Origin: CAVSQX01 sp963730225
GTDB taxonomy: Bacteria > Planctomycetota > Phycisphaerae > Tepidisphaerales > Tepidisphaeraceae
Assembly: GCA_963730225.1 (NCBI GenBank)
Contig: CAVSQX010000001.1
Location: 496,001 to 560,000 of the forward strand
Length of the DNA stretch: 64,000 bases
Direction of reading: 5' to 3'
This document shows positions 52,373 through 61,279 of this stretch, piece by piece. Positions within the stretch are counted from its first letter, which is position 1; every line of letters begins with the position of its first letter. The position numbers and the translations under genes are program-made. The notes beneath the pieces were generated by a model. That model saw only the letters and a program-made list of their open reading frames with translations. It was not told the origin of the DNA and did no database searches.

Positions 52373-53384
52373 ATCCGGCGGCGCGAGACAGGGCGTAGGA
52401 GCCGGCGATCGTGATGGCCCAGAATGCGGCGAGATTCAACGGAATCCCCAGACGGAGGATGGGCTGGATGTCCTTGGCGTAACCCTGCACGATGTACATC
52501 TCCAGCGTCATCCCGGCCAGCAGAGCAATGGGCCAGCCGAGCCAGCGAAAACGGGTCATCAGAATCGCCAGCGGATCGCCCGCCGAAACGCGGAGAATCA
52601 ACACGCAGATCAGCGCGGTCAGGACTTGAAGCACGATAAACCAGCGCGGGAAGTCGCCGCGCACGACCATGGCATATTTGATCGCCACGTAGATGCCGAA
52701 GATCAGAAGCAGGAGAAACAAGTCGCGAGAGAACGTTCCGATCGGCCGACGGGTGGCCGGCGCGAGCAGGCCGCCGAGAAGAGCCATGGCGGAGAAAAAG
52801 AAGTAATGGATTTTCCAATCGGTGTGACCGAGAAACAGCGGCTCGGTGGGTGACATGGTGGGGACAAACATGGCGTGAAAGTAGACGCAGGCGGCGGCGG
52901 CGGCACCGAGAACAATCAGATGCGGCCAGCGCGAGCGCGGCTTGAGAAGCCAATACAACACGATGTAGATCACCATGATGTGCCCGACGTAGCCGTAGGC
53001 GGTGGGCCAGATCATCAAGTGGAAATAGTCGCCGATCCCCCACTGCTTGTTTTGTCGCAGCAGACCAACAGGAATAATCAAAACGGCCAGGATGACGCTG
53101 GGATAGATTCGGGCGATGCGCCGGCCGTACCAGGGAAAAAATCCCCGATCGCGCGAGCGGTATCCCAGGGCGACGCCGAAGCCGGAAAGAAAATAAAACA
53201 GCGCGTTGCCGACCAGCCCGTCGCCGGCGAGCCACGCATGCGGAGCGTAAAACGCTTCGAGATGCGAGTTGGCGATGAGCAGTCCGGCCAGGGCCCGCAT
53301 GAAGAGCGTGTCGGAGCGTCGCCACATCGAGGGGTCGTCGGCTGCCGCGTCGACCGGCGTCTGGGGAGCTTGCGTTTGGGACAT
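52332..53384 (-). CDS. Acyltransferase 3 family membrane protein
   Basis: About 350 residues with around ten TM helices. SDTLFMRALAGLLIANSHLE is the acyltransferase-3 start with its conserved His, followed by GNALFYFLSGFGVALGYRSR and PWYGRRIARIYPSVILAVLI. Family members O-acylate cell-surface sugars or lipids. ATG 53384 (MSQTQAPQT) is preferred because earlier in-frame starts would overlap the divergent gene at 53407. The target is unknown. Confidence 0.85.
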   Translation of the reverse strand: MSQTQAPQTPVDAAADDPSMWRRSDTLFMRALAGLLIANSHLEAFYAPHAWLAGDGLVGNALFYFLSGFGVALGYRSRDRGFFPWYGRRIARIYPSVILAVLIIPVGLLRQNKQWGIGDYFHLMIWPTAYGYVGHIMVIYIVLYWLLKPRSRWPHLIVLGAAAAACVYFHAMFVPTMSPTEPLFLGHTDWKIHYFFFSAMALLGGLLAPATRRPIGTFSRDLFLLLLIFGIYVAIKYAMVVRGDFPRWFIVLQVLTALICVLILRVSAGDPLAILMTRFRWLGWPIALLAGMTLEMYIVQGYAKDIQPILRLGIPLNLAAFWAITIAGSYALSRAAGFIRSRLGLARPSI

Positions 53385-53406
53385 GCGATCGACCATGATT
53401 GCAGGC

Positions 53407-54702
53407 ATGACCGCGACTGTCACGTCCCCCGCTGTCCTGGAAGCGGGCGGCTCGGGGGCGATTCGACTGCCACGCATCACATCGATCGACGCACTGCGCG
53501 GATTTGTGATGTTCGTCATGATTTATGTCAATGATCTGGACGAAGACAAATCACCGCCGTGGATGAAGCATTTTCACGGGCCCAACGGCATGACGTTCGT
53601 CGATCTGGTTTTTCCGGCGTTTCTTTTCATCGTCGGCATGGCGATTCCGATTGCGATGAATCTGCGGCTGAGCCGCGGCGAGTCGCCGTGGAAATTGCTG
53701 TTGCATGTGCTGGTGCGAAGCGTGTCGCTGCTGGCGATCGGCATTTTGATGGTCAATGCCGAGCGCGGTCCCGATGGGCGGCTGATGGGATGGGGGCCGA
53801 TGCCGTGGACGGCGCTGATGTTCATTTCCTCGGTGCTGGCGTTCTGTTCGATTTCGCCGCCGACGAGAAATCCCTCGCCGCACACCCGAAGCGTTTTGCG
53901 AATCGTAACGGTGGCGCTGCGCGTGTGCGGAATCGCCGGGATGATCTGGCTGGCGCTGGCGTATCGGGGAAAACATGGGCGAATTCTCACGCTGAGCCCG
54001 TTTTCGATTTCCACAGACTGGTATGGAATTCTGGGAATGATCGGCTGGGCGTATCTGGTTGCGTCGATCGCCTATCTGATATTCCGAAACCATCGCACCG
54101 CCCTGCTGGGATGCGTGGTGCTGCTGATGGGACTATTTGCCGCCGAGCACAATCCGGTGCGGCACGGCCCGCAATATGATTTCTGGCTATCGCAGTACGT
54201 GAATGTCGGCGTGACGCTGGGCTCGCAGGGGGCGATCGCGGTGGCGGGGGTGATTCTGGGGACGATTCTGCTGACGGCCGACACGGCGTCGCTGCTGGCG
54301 CGAGCGCGATTCACGTTGTTGTTTTCGGCGGGCTTCGCGGCGGCGGCGCTGCTGGTTTATTATCTGTGGGGCATCAGCAAAAACGCGGCGACGCCGTCGT
54401 GGTGCTTGTGGTCATGCGCCATCACGGCCGGACTTTGGTTCCTGTTTTATCTGCTGGCGGATGTGCTTCACTTCACCTGGTTCGCCAGGCCGTGGGCGAT
54501 CGCCGGACAAAATGTTCTGCTGGCGTATCTGATCAGCGAGATGATGGAATCGGTATTCAGCGTGCTGCACATCGGCGATTGGTATGACAACCTCTCGGAG
54601 CCGGATTTGGCTCACGCGATCGGCCGGTCGATCGGCGCGGCGATCGCGGTGCTTTGTCTGACCGCCCTGCTCAATCGAGTCGGGTTCCGCTTGAAACTTT
54701 GA
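53407..54702 (+). CDS. DUF5009 / heparan-alpha-glucosaminide N-acetyltransferase-like membrane protein
   Basis: The 431-residue protein has about eleven TM helices. The N-terminal RITSIDALRGFVMFVMIYVN and MKHFHGPNGMTFVDLVFPAF with FLFIVGMAIPIAMNLRLSRG match the YeiB/HGSNAT-like family that acetylates sugars with membrane-crossing acetyl transfer. ATG 53407 or 53395 can be the start. It is divergent from an acyltransferase-3 gene with about 22 bp between starts, so both may be controlled together and may modify the same surface glycan. Confidence 0.85.
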   Translation: MTATVTSPAVLEAGGSGAIRLPRITSIDALRGFVMFVMIYVNDLDEDKSPPWMKHFHGPNGMTFVDLVFPAFLFIVGMAIPIAMNLRLSRGESPWKLLLHVLVRSVSLLAIGILMVNAERGPDGRLMGWGPMPWTALMFISSVLAFCSISPPTRNPSPHTRSVLRIVTVALRVCGIAGMIWLALAYRGKHGRILTLSPFSISTDWYGILGMIGWAYLVASIAYLIFRNHRTALLGCVVLLMGLFAAEHNPVRHGPQYDFWLSQYVNVGVTLGSQGAIAVAGVILGTILLTADTASLLARARFTLLFSAGFAAAALLVYYLWGISKNAATPSWCLWSCAITAGLWFLFYLLADVLHFTWFARPWAIAGQNVLLAYLISEMMESVFSVLHIGDWYDNLSEPDLAHAIGRSIGAAIAVLCLTALLNRVGFRLKL

Positions 54703-54851
54703 ATTCAATCGCAGCGCTTTTAGCCGGCGATTGGCTACGCGCGGGTCGGAAGAAAATTAAAAAATAAAAACTTATTTCGCAAGCGACCTGGGCTTGGCGG
54801 AAATCGCTGTGCGCCGAAAACTGCGTGAAGTCTTTTACCCACGGAGGCCCG

Positions 54852-56984
54852 ATGATGTCGACGAAGGAATCGTATGCGGCGTTTCTGGAGCCGCTGGAGC
54901 GGCGCGACATGCTGGCCGCGGACGTGCGGCCGATCGACGAAGTCGGCAACAACGAGGCCAATCCCTCCTGGGGCACGGCGGCAGCCGATCTGATTCGGCT
55001 GGCCGCGGCGGCGTATTCGGACGGGGTCAGCGCTCCGTCGTTGGCGGATGATCTGAGCGCGCGGGCCGTCAGCAACATCCTCAACAACCAGGCCGATCCG
55101 AGCGATCCGTCGCAGGATGTGCAGACGGTCGATCAGAACAGCCTGTCGGATTTTGGATACGCCTTCGGGCAGTTCATGGATCACGACATGGATAACACAC
55201 CGGATGGCGGAGCGTCCGATCCGATCGCGGTGGCCGCGGGGGATCCGATCGGGCCGGCGGCGTTGCCGTTCACGCGCTCGCTGTTCGATCCGAGCACAGG
55301 CACGAGCGCGGCAAATCCGCGGCAACAGGTGACGGATGTGACGGCATATCTGGATTTGTCGCAGGTGTACGGCTCCGATGACGCCACGGCCGCCGATCTG
55401 CGGACGTTTGTTGGCGGGCTGATGAAGACCAGTCCGGGGAATATGCTGCCGTACGACAACTCGACATATTTCACGCCGCAGCAACTGGCCTCACTGAATG
55501 CGGCATTGGGCGGGATGCAGGATCAGAGCGGAATTCCGACCAGCGAGCTGTTTGCCACCGGCGATGTTCGCGGCAACGAGAATGTGGAATTGACGGCGCT
55601 ACAGACACTGTTTCTGCGCAATCACAATCTGCTCGCCGGCGAGCTTCAGAAGCAGCATCCGCGCTGGACCGACGAGCAGCTCTATCAAGAAGCCCGGAAA
55701 ATCAATATCGCGGAGTATCAGAGCATTATCTACAACGAATGGATTCCGGCCGTCTTCGGAGCCAACGCGCTGCCGGCCTACAGCGGCTACGACCCGAATG
55801 TGAATGCGACCATCGCGAACGAATTCTCGACTGTCGCATTCCGTTTTGGCCACAGCATGGTCAGCGGCGGAATTGAGCGCGATGGCAATGATGGTCTGCC
55901 GGTGGCCGACAGCATTCCGCTTTCGGTGGATTTTTTCGATCCGAATCTGCTCAATCCGGCGGGCGTTGTCGATCCACTGACCGGATTGGTTTCCACGGAT
56001 ATCGATCCGATCCTCAAAGGCGACGCCAGCGGTAATGGTCAGGAGATGGACATGCTGGCGATCAACGCTATCCGCAATCTGCTGTTCGGAAACTCCGGCG
56101 ACGGCGGGCAGGATCTGATTGCACTGGACGTTCAGCGCGGCCGGGATCACGGAATTCCGGATTACAACACGCTGCGGGTTGCCATGGGCTTGCCGGCGGT
56201 GACCCGCTTCGCGCAGATCACGAGCAATGTGCAGGTTCAACATGAGTTGGAGCAGGCGTATCCGGGCGGGGTGAACACGATCGATGCCTTCGAGGGCGGA
56301 TTGGCCGAGGACCATGTCGCCGGGTCGGATGTCGGCCCGCTCTTCCAGGCGATCATGCTGAACCAATTCGCGCGCCTGCGCGACGGCGATCGGTTTTTCT
56401 ATCTCAACGAGAATCTCAATCCCAGTGAAATGCGAATTCTCCAACAGGGCAACACGCTGGCGAAAGTGATCGAGGCGAACACGCACATCACGAATCTGCA
56501 AAGCGACGTGTTTCTGTTTCGCGCGTCGATCAGCGGATGGGTTTCGAGCGACCTGGGCGGCCCGGCGGCGACGAACTTTTTCGCGCCACAAGGGGCAATG
56601 GGCGGAATGACGGTCGAACTTCTGGACGGCTCGGGCGATGTGCTGGCGACGGCGCAGACGAACCGGCGGGGATACTATTGGTTCGATCAACTCAGCGGCC
56701 CAGCGGCGGATCCGACCAACGCGGCGGGTGTCAGCGCGACGGGGTATTACCACGTCGCGCTGGTTCTGCCCGATGGAATGCACGATCTGACGCCAACGAC
56801 ATCGGCCGGGGTGCTGATTTCGCGCGGCGGCACGAACGTCGGCAACATGGATTTTGTGGTCGGCACGCAAAGAACCTGGCCGGTCGGCCGGGGCTGGTCG
56901 CGCGCGACGGACGGGGTAACAATCAGTCCTATTCCCAACCTGGAGGGAATTTACCAAAGCGATCTGGATTCGCTGCTGGCGTGA
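54852..56984 (+). CDS. Secreted animal-type haem peroxidase with LEPR-XLL motif and C-terminal SdrD-B-like domain
   Basis: The 710-residue protein starts at ATG 54852, 4 bp after GGAGG. It has the LEPLERRDMLAADVRPI motif at about 12-28, then a peroxidasin-like domain: distal His in GYAFGQFMDHDMDNTPDGG, EARKINIAEYQSIIYNEWIP, proximal His in STVAFRFGHSMVSGG and ALDVQRGRDHGIPDYNTLR. Residues about 590-680 resemble an SdrD-B or carboxypeptidase-regulatory beta-sandwich (GGMTVELLDGSGDVLATAQT, NRRGYYWFDQLSG). It probably oxidises halides or phenolics outside the cell. A cupredoxin gene follows. Confidence 0.93.
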   Translation: MMSTKESYAAFLEPLERRDMLAADVRPIDEVGNNEANPSWGTAAADLIRLAAAAYSDGVSAPSLADDLSARAVSNILNNQADPSDPSQDVQTVDQNSLSDFGYAFGQFMDHDMDNTPDGGASDPIAVAAGDPIGPAALPFTRSLFDPSTGTSAANPRQQVTDVTAYLDLSQVYGSDDATAADLRTFVGGLMKTSPGNMLPYDNSTYFTPQQLASLNAALGGMQDQSGIPTSELFATGDVRGNENVELTALQTLFLRNHNLLAGELQKQHPRWTDEQLYQEARKINIAEYQSIIYNEWIPAVFGANALPAYSGYDPNVNATIANEFSTVAFRFGHSMVSGGIERDGNDGLPVADSIPLSVDFFDPNLLNPAGVVDPLTGLVSTDIDPILKGDASGNGQEMDMLAINAIRNLLFGNSGDGGQDLIALDVQRGRDHGIPDYNTLRVAMGLPAVTRFAQITSNVQVQHELEQAYPGGVNTIDAFEGGLAEDHVAGSDVGPLFQAIMLNQFARLRDGDRFFYLNENLNPSEMRILQQGNTLAKVIEANTHITNLQSDVFLFRASISGWVSSDLGGPAATNFFAPQGAMGGMTVELLDGSGDVLATAQTNRRGYYWFDQLSGPAADPTNAAGVSATGYYHVALVLPDGMHDLTPTTSAGVLISRGGTNVGNMDFVVGTQRTWPVGRGWSRATDGVTISPIPNLEGIYQSDLDSLLA

Positions 56985-57036
56985 ACGGGGAAAGTTATTG
57001 AGGTATAGTTCGAGAATCTTAGCGAAGGAGATCACG

Positions 57037-57471
57037 ATGATTCGTCGAACGATGAGGTTGCGCGGCGTCGCTGCTTTGGCGGCGGCGGGATTGCTGTGGG
57101 GATGTGGATCGTCGAGCAAACCGCCGACGGCTGGCGTGGCCGGCGCGTCGGCGCCGGCGGTGACGGTGACGATGGGGTATCACAGCTTCAATCCGGATAC
57201 GGTCACGATTCTGGTGGGCCAGACGGTGGATTGGCATAACGACACGTGGATCAGCCACACGGTGACGTGCGATCCGTCGAAGGCCAAGACGGCGGGTGAC
57301 GCAGTGCTGCCGGCCGGCGCGACGCCGTTTGATTCGGGGGAAGTGGCACGGCACACGGATTACCAGTACACGTTCACCGTGCCCGGTGAGTATCACTACT
57401 TTTGCATTCCGCACGAGTCGCATGGAATGCTGGGGAAGGTGATCGTGCAGGGACCGTCGACGATGCCGTGA
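57037..57471 (+). CDS. Cupredoxin (plastocyanin/azurin-like) lipoprotein
   Basis: ATG 57037, with GAAGGAG 6 bp upstream, gives 144 residues. The signal ends in a lipobox-like LLWGCGSS, so the protein is probably lipid-anchored. The cupredoxin domain has VTMGYHSFNPDTVTILVGQT, VDWHNDTWISHTVTCD (first copper His) and YHYFCIPHESHGMLGKVIV (Cys, His, Met ligands). It carries electrons through type 1 copper. It is 52 bp from the peroxidase gene, so a shared redox role is possible. Confidence 0.9.
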   Translation: MIRRTMRLRGVAALAAAGLLWGCGSSSKPPTAGVAGASAPAVTVTMGYHSFNPDTVTILVGQTVDWHNDTWISHTVTCDPSKAKTAGDAVLPAGATPFDSGEVARHTDYQYTFTVPGEYHYFCIPHESHGMLGKVIVQGPSTMP

Positions 57472-57497
57472 AAGGCGGGGAACGTTCACTTTCCAAT

Positions 57498-57530
57498 GTT
57501 ACGTTTGTTACGAAATGTTACGTTTTTTCG
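57498..57530. repeat. Triple GTTACG repeat, copy 2
   Basis: Three GTTACG units separated by TTT and AAAT, followed by TTTTTTCG, with the same layout as 7785-7820. The central ACGTTTGTTACGAAATGTTACG part is partly self-complementary and the T-run could end transcription from the cupredoxin gene. Just downstream TTATCGTATAAT could serve as a -10 element for the DinB-like gene. Confidence 0.45.
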
Positions 57531-57583
57531 TGTGATTTATCGTATAATTGCTGTGAAGGAGGGGATGGGTGAAAGGAGTTCCG

Positions 57584-58105
57584 ATGCAGGAGCGGTCGGT
57601 GTTGGCGGCGATTGAAGAGGAATTTCGAAAGAACAAGTCGCTGGGCGAGCGGGCCATGGCGCAGGTGGACGAGGATGGGCTGCATCATCGGCTGAGCGAG
57701 AGGCAAAACAGCATCACGGTGATCGTGCAGCATCTGGCGGGGAACATGATGTCGCGGTTTACGGATTTTCTTACCGGCGACGGCGAGAAGCCGAGCCGAA
57801 ATCGAGAAGCGGAGTTTGTGGATCGGATGCTGGCACGCGAGGAATTGATGGGGGTTTGGGAGAAAGGGTGGAAATGTCTGTTTGCGGCCCTGGAGCCGCT
57901 GACGGATGTGGATTTGCAGAAAACCGTGACGATTCGGGGCGAGCCGCACACGGTGGTGCGGGCACTCGTTCGGCAGGTGGGACACTATGGCTGGCACGCG
58001 GGGCAGATCGCCCTGATCGCCAAGCATGTGCGCGGAGAAGCGTGGCAATATTTGACGATTCGGCCGGGCGGCACGGAGGAGTTCAATCGAAAGATGGGAT
58101 TGTGA
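57584..58105 (+). CDS. DUF1572 DinB-like metal-dependent protein
   Basis: The 173-residue helical protein has the DinB-fold histidines: IVQHLAGNMMSRFTDFL (first) and VGHYGWHAGQIALIAKH (HxxxH pair), as in DUF1572 relatives of bacillithiol transferases. ATG 57584, with AAAGGAG 5 bp upstream, is preferred over GTG 57569. The reaction is unknown, though thiol transfer is known for relatives. It converges on nuoN with 3 bp between stops. Confidence 0.88.
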   Translation: MQERSVLAAIEEEFRKNKSLGERAMAQVDEDGLHHRLSERQNSITVIVQHLAGNMMSRFTDFLTGDGEKPSRNREAEFVDRMLAREELMGVWEKGWKCLFAALEPLTDVDLQKTVTIRGEPHTVVRALVRQVGHYGWHAGQIALIAKHVRGEAWQYLTIRPGGTEEFNRKMGL

Positions 58106-58108
58106 GAA

Positions 58109-59641
58109 TCATCGCTGCACGAGCATCGGCGACGCGGCAAAAAGATGGGAGTGCGCAATGCTGTAGCGCAACAAGGGATTGAACGCGAAGAAAAGAACGA
58201 TCAGGGCAACCGTGCAGAGAACGCTCAGAACAAAAGCCACGGGACTGCCGGAGACTTTGGGAGCATCGGAGGGCTCAAGATACATCGCTTGCAGAATTCG
58301 GAAATAGTAAAACGCGCTGAGAATCGTGTTGACCGCGATGACGATGATCAGCAGCCACCACCAGGAGCCGAGCTGGAAGAAGGCCCAGAGCAGGTTCATC
58401 TTGGCCCAGAATCCGGCGAAGGGGGGAAGGCCGATGAGGCTGATGAGGCAGCAGAACATGCAGCCGGCGAGGATGGGGGATCGGCGGGAGAGGCCGCGGA
58501 AATTTTCGATGCGTTCGCCGCCGCCGTGACGGGAGACGACGGCGGCGACGGAGAAAGCGCCGAGATTCATCAGGGCATAGATGAACAAATACAAAAGCAG
58601 GGCGGAGGCGGCGAGCGAGGAGTTGGCGGGTGTTTTTATCAGCAGCGAAGCGGCGCAGAGCATGTATCCAGCTTGAGCGATGGAGCTGTAGGCGAGCAGG
58701 CGCTTGATGTTGGTTTGGACGAAGGCGGCGGTGTTGCCGACGGTGGCGGTGAGAGCGCCGGCGACGGCGAGGGTGAGGCAGAGAGTTGTCAGAGGCGGGC
58801 GGAGGGCAAAGCCGCAATCGACGGCTACGGTGTTGGCCAATCGCAGGAGCAGAAGCAAGCCAGCGCCCTTGCTGGCGACGGAGAGGAAAGCGGTGACGTC
58901 GATGCCGGCGCCTTCGAACACATCGGGGCACCAGAAATGCAGGGGCACCATGGAGATTTTAAAGCCGACGCCGACGAGCAGGCAGGTGAGGGCGATGGCC
59001 AGCAGGAGGCCGGGTGCGCGGAGGACGTCGGGAAACTGGAGGGAACCGGAGAGGCCAAAGAGAAGGGAGAGGCCGTAGGCCATGATGGAGCTGCAGGCGG
59101 CTCCGAAGAGGACATATTTGAGGGCAGCTTCAGCGCCGAGGCGGCGGGTTTTGCGGAAGCCGGCCAGAACGTAGCTGGGAAGACTGGCCAACTCGACGGC
59201 CATGAAAATCATCAGGAGGTTGGAGGTGGCGGGCATCAGGCACATTCCCAGGGAAGCGCAGAGAAGCAGCGTGAAGAATTCGGGGCCATCGGTGGACTGG
59301 AAGGCGAAGACGGAGGTGTTGATGCTGAGAAGGATGATGCCGGCGAGGAAGAGAAGGAGAATGAGCTTCCAGTAGAAGGCGACGGAATCGAAGATGAGAA
59401 AGCCGCGGAAATGCGGGCCGATGGAGGCGGGATCGAGGCCGACCCAGAGCAGGGAGATCAGGGCAAAAAGGGTTCCGATCAAAGCGGCGGCCGCACACGC
59501 TGGCCCGGTGCGGCGGACGAAAAAAGGGACGATCAGAACGGCGATGATGGTGGCGATGAGCCAAAGCTCGGGGAGGAAGGGGCGAAGCTCGGACCCGGCG
59601 GGGATGAAGGGCGGGCCGATCTGGGCGGTCGGAATCAGCAT
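58109..59641 (-). CDS. nuoN: NADH-quinone oxidoreductase subunit N
   Basis: Antiporter-like proton-pumping subunit of complex I. The 510-residue protein has about 14 TM helices, with ELASLPSYVLAGFRKTRRLG (key Glu) and AEAALKYVLFGAACSSIMAY, KISMVPLHFWCPDVFEGA, NIKRLLAYSSIAQAGYML and LIGLPPFAGFWAKMNLLWA. It is the last gene of the leftward nuoJ-K-L-M-N series, 10 bp after nuoM. Confidence 0.97.
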   Translation of the reverse strand: MLIPTAQIGPPFIPAGSELRPFLPELWLIATIIAVLIVPFFVRRTGPACAAAALIGTLFALISLLWVGLDPASIGPHFRGFLIFDSVAFYWKLILLLFLAGIILLSINTSVFAFQSTDGPEFFTLLLCASLGMCLMPATSNLLMIFMAVELASLPSYVLAGFRKTRRLGAEAALKYVLFGAACSSIMAYGLSLLFGLSGSLQFPDVLRAPGLLLAIALTCLLVGVGFKISMVPLHFWCPDVFEGAGIDVTAFLSVASKGAGLLLLLRLANTVAVDCGFALRPPLTTLCLTLAVAGALTATVGNTAAFVQTNIKRLLAYSSIAQAGYMLCAASLLIKTPANSSLAASALLLYLFIYALMNLGAFSVAAVVSRHGGGERIENFRGLSRRSPILAGCMFCCLISLIGLPPFAGFWAKMNLLWAFFQLGSWWWLLIIVIAVNTILSAFYYFRILQAMYLEPSDAPKVSGSPVAFVLSVLCTVALIVLFFAFNPLLRYSIAHSHLFAASPMLVQR

Positions 59642-59651
59642 GATGCTTCGG

Positions 59652-61233
59652 TTAGGAGAACAGTTTGAGGAGTCCGGCGATCGAGGGATTGGTGAAAATG
59701 AAAACGAAGGTAGTTGGAAGCACGCCGAGAAGAATGGCCATGACGGCCAGGGGAGTGAGAACGGCCAACTCGCGGGAATCGACGTCGGGAAGCGCGGCGT
59801 ATTCGGGCTTGAGGGGGCCGAAGAAGACGCGCTGGATGGTCCAGAGAATATAGCCTGCGGTGAGGATAACGCCGAAGCAGGCGATGACGGCGATGGGATA
59901 AATCTGGGCGGGGTGAGCGAAGCCGCCGTGGACGAGAAGGGAATCGGGTCGGGCGGCCTGAAACGTGCCGAGAATCACGAGAACTTCGCCAACAAACCCG
60001 CAAAGGCCTGGAAGGCCGAGGTTGGCAAAACAGGCGAGGGAACCGAAACCGGTGTAGAGGGGCATGACAGCGGCGAGCCCGCCGAAACGGGAAAGTTGGC
60101 GATGGTGGGCGCGGTCGTAGATGACGCCGACGACGAAGAACATCATGGCGCTGGTGATGCCGTGGGCGACCATCATGAAGACCGCGCCGTTGATGCTGGC
60201 GGGAGTCATCATGGCGGCACCGAGGGTCACCAGGCCCATGTGGCTGATGCTGGAGTAGGCGACGAGGCGTTTGAAATCGCGCTGGCCCATGGCGCAGAGC
60301 GCGCCGTAGATGATGCTGATCACGCCGACAGAGGCGAAGAGCAGCCAGAGCGTTTTGCCGGCGTCGGGGAAAAGTGGATAGGCGATGCGGAGGATTCCAT
60401 AGCCGCCCATTTTCAGAAGCAGAGCGGCCAGGACCATGCTGATGGGCGTGGGCGCTTCGACGTGGGCATCGGGCAGCCAGGCATGAATGGGAACGGCGGG
60501 GACTTTGATCAGGAAGCCGAACATCAGAAGGAGGAAGAGAGTTCGGGCGACGGTTCCGGCAGAACCGTGGATGACGGTGGCGAGCTTGGCGTGGAAGGCA
60601 GGGCTGGAGAGAACCACCAGATCAAACGTTCCGCCGGGGATGACCTGGCGGCTGAAGAGGTAGACACCGATCAGAACGATCAGAAGCGAGACGGAGCCGA
60701 CGAGAGTGTAGAGGAAGAATTTGATGGCGGCGTATTCTTTGCGGGGCCCGCCCCAGATTCCGATGAGGAAGTACATCGGAAGCAGCGTGACCTCGAAGAA
60801 GACGTAGAAGACGAAGAAATCGAGGGAAAGGAAGACGCCGAGGATTCCGGTTTCGAGGAAGAGCAGAAGGGCGAAGTAGCCCTTGAGCATTTTGTCGATC
60901 TTCCAACTGGCGACGACGGCCAGAACGAAAATGAAAGTGGTGAGGAGAATCAGGGGGAAGGAGAGGCCGTCGAGGCCGACTTTGTAGTGGATGTTGAAAA
61001 GGGGAATCCAGGGGGAATCCTGAATGAGTTGGATGCAGCCGCCATCGGAGGCGTAGGCGTAGGGGCCGGTTTTGGACCAGTCGAAGAAGAAAAGAAGCAA
61101 GAGGGAAAAGGCGAAGGCGGCACAAGGCTGTGCCGAGGGCGATCCAGCGGATGGATCGAAGGTTGGCGCAGAGAATTACCAGTGCGCCGATGGCGGGGAG
61201 AAGGAGGAGAACGGTCAGCAGGTAGTTGTTCAT
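59652..61233 (-). CDS. nuoM: NADH-quinone oxidoreductase subunit M, frameshift near 61122
   Basis: Antiporter-like complex I subunit. ATG 61233 begins MNNYLLTVLLLLPAIGALVI and LRSIRWIALGTALC; a one-base shift near 61122 leads to AFAFSLLLLFFFDW and the main body: VGLDGLSFPLILLTTFIFVL, FFEVTLLPMYFLIGIWGG, KVPAVPIHAWLPDAHVEAPT, RDFKRLVAYSSISHMGLVTL and LGLPGLCGFVGEVLV. Joined length is about 526 residues, as expected. Without the join, the first TM helix would be lost, which is unlikely for an essential subunit. Confidence 0.93.
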
Positions 61234-61279
61234 GAACAGGATCCGGGTCCTGGGAGTACCTCAGACAGGGGCATCAGTT

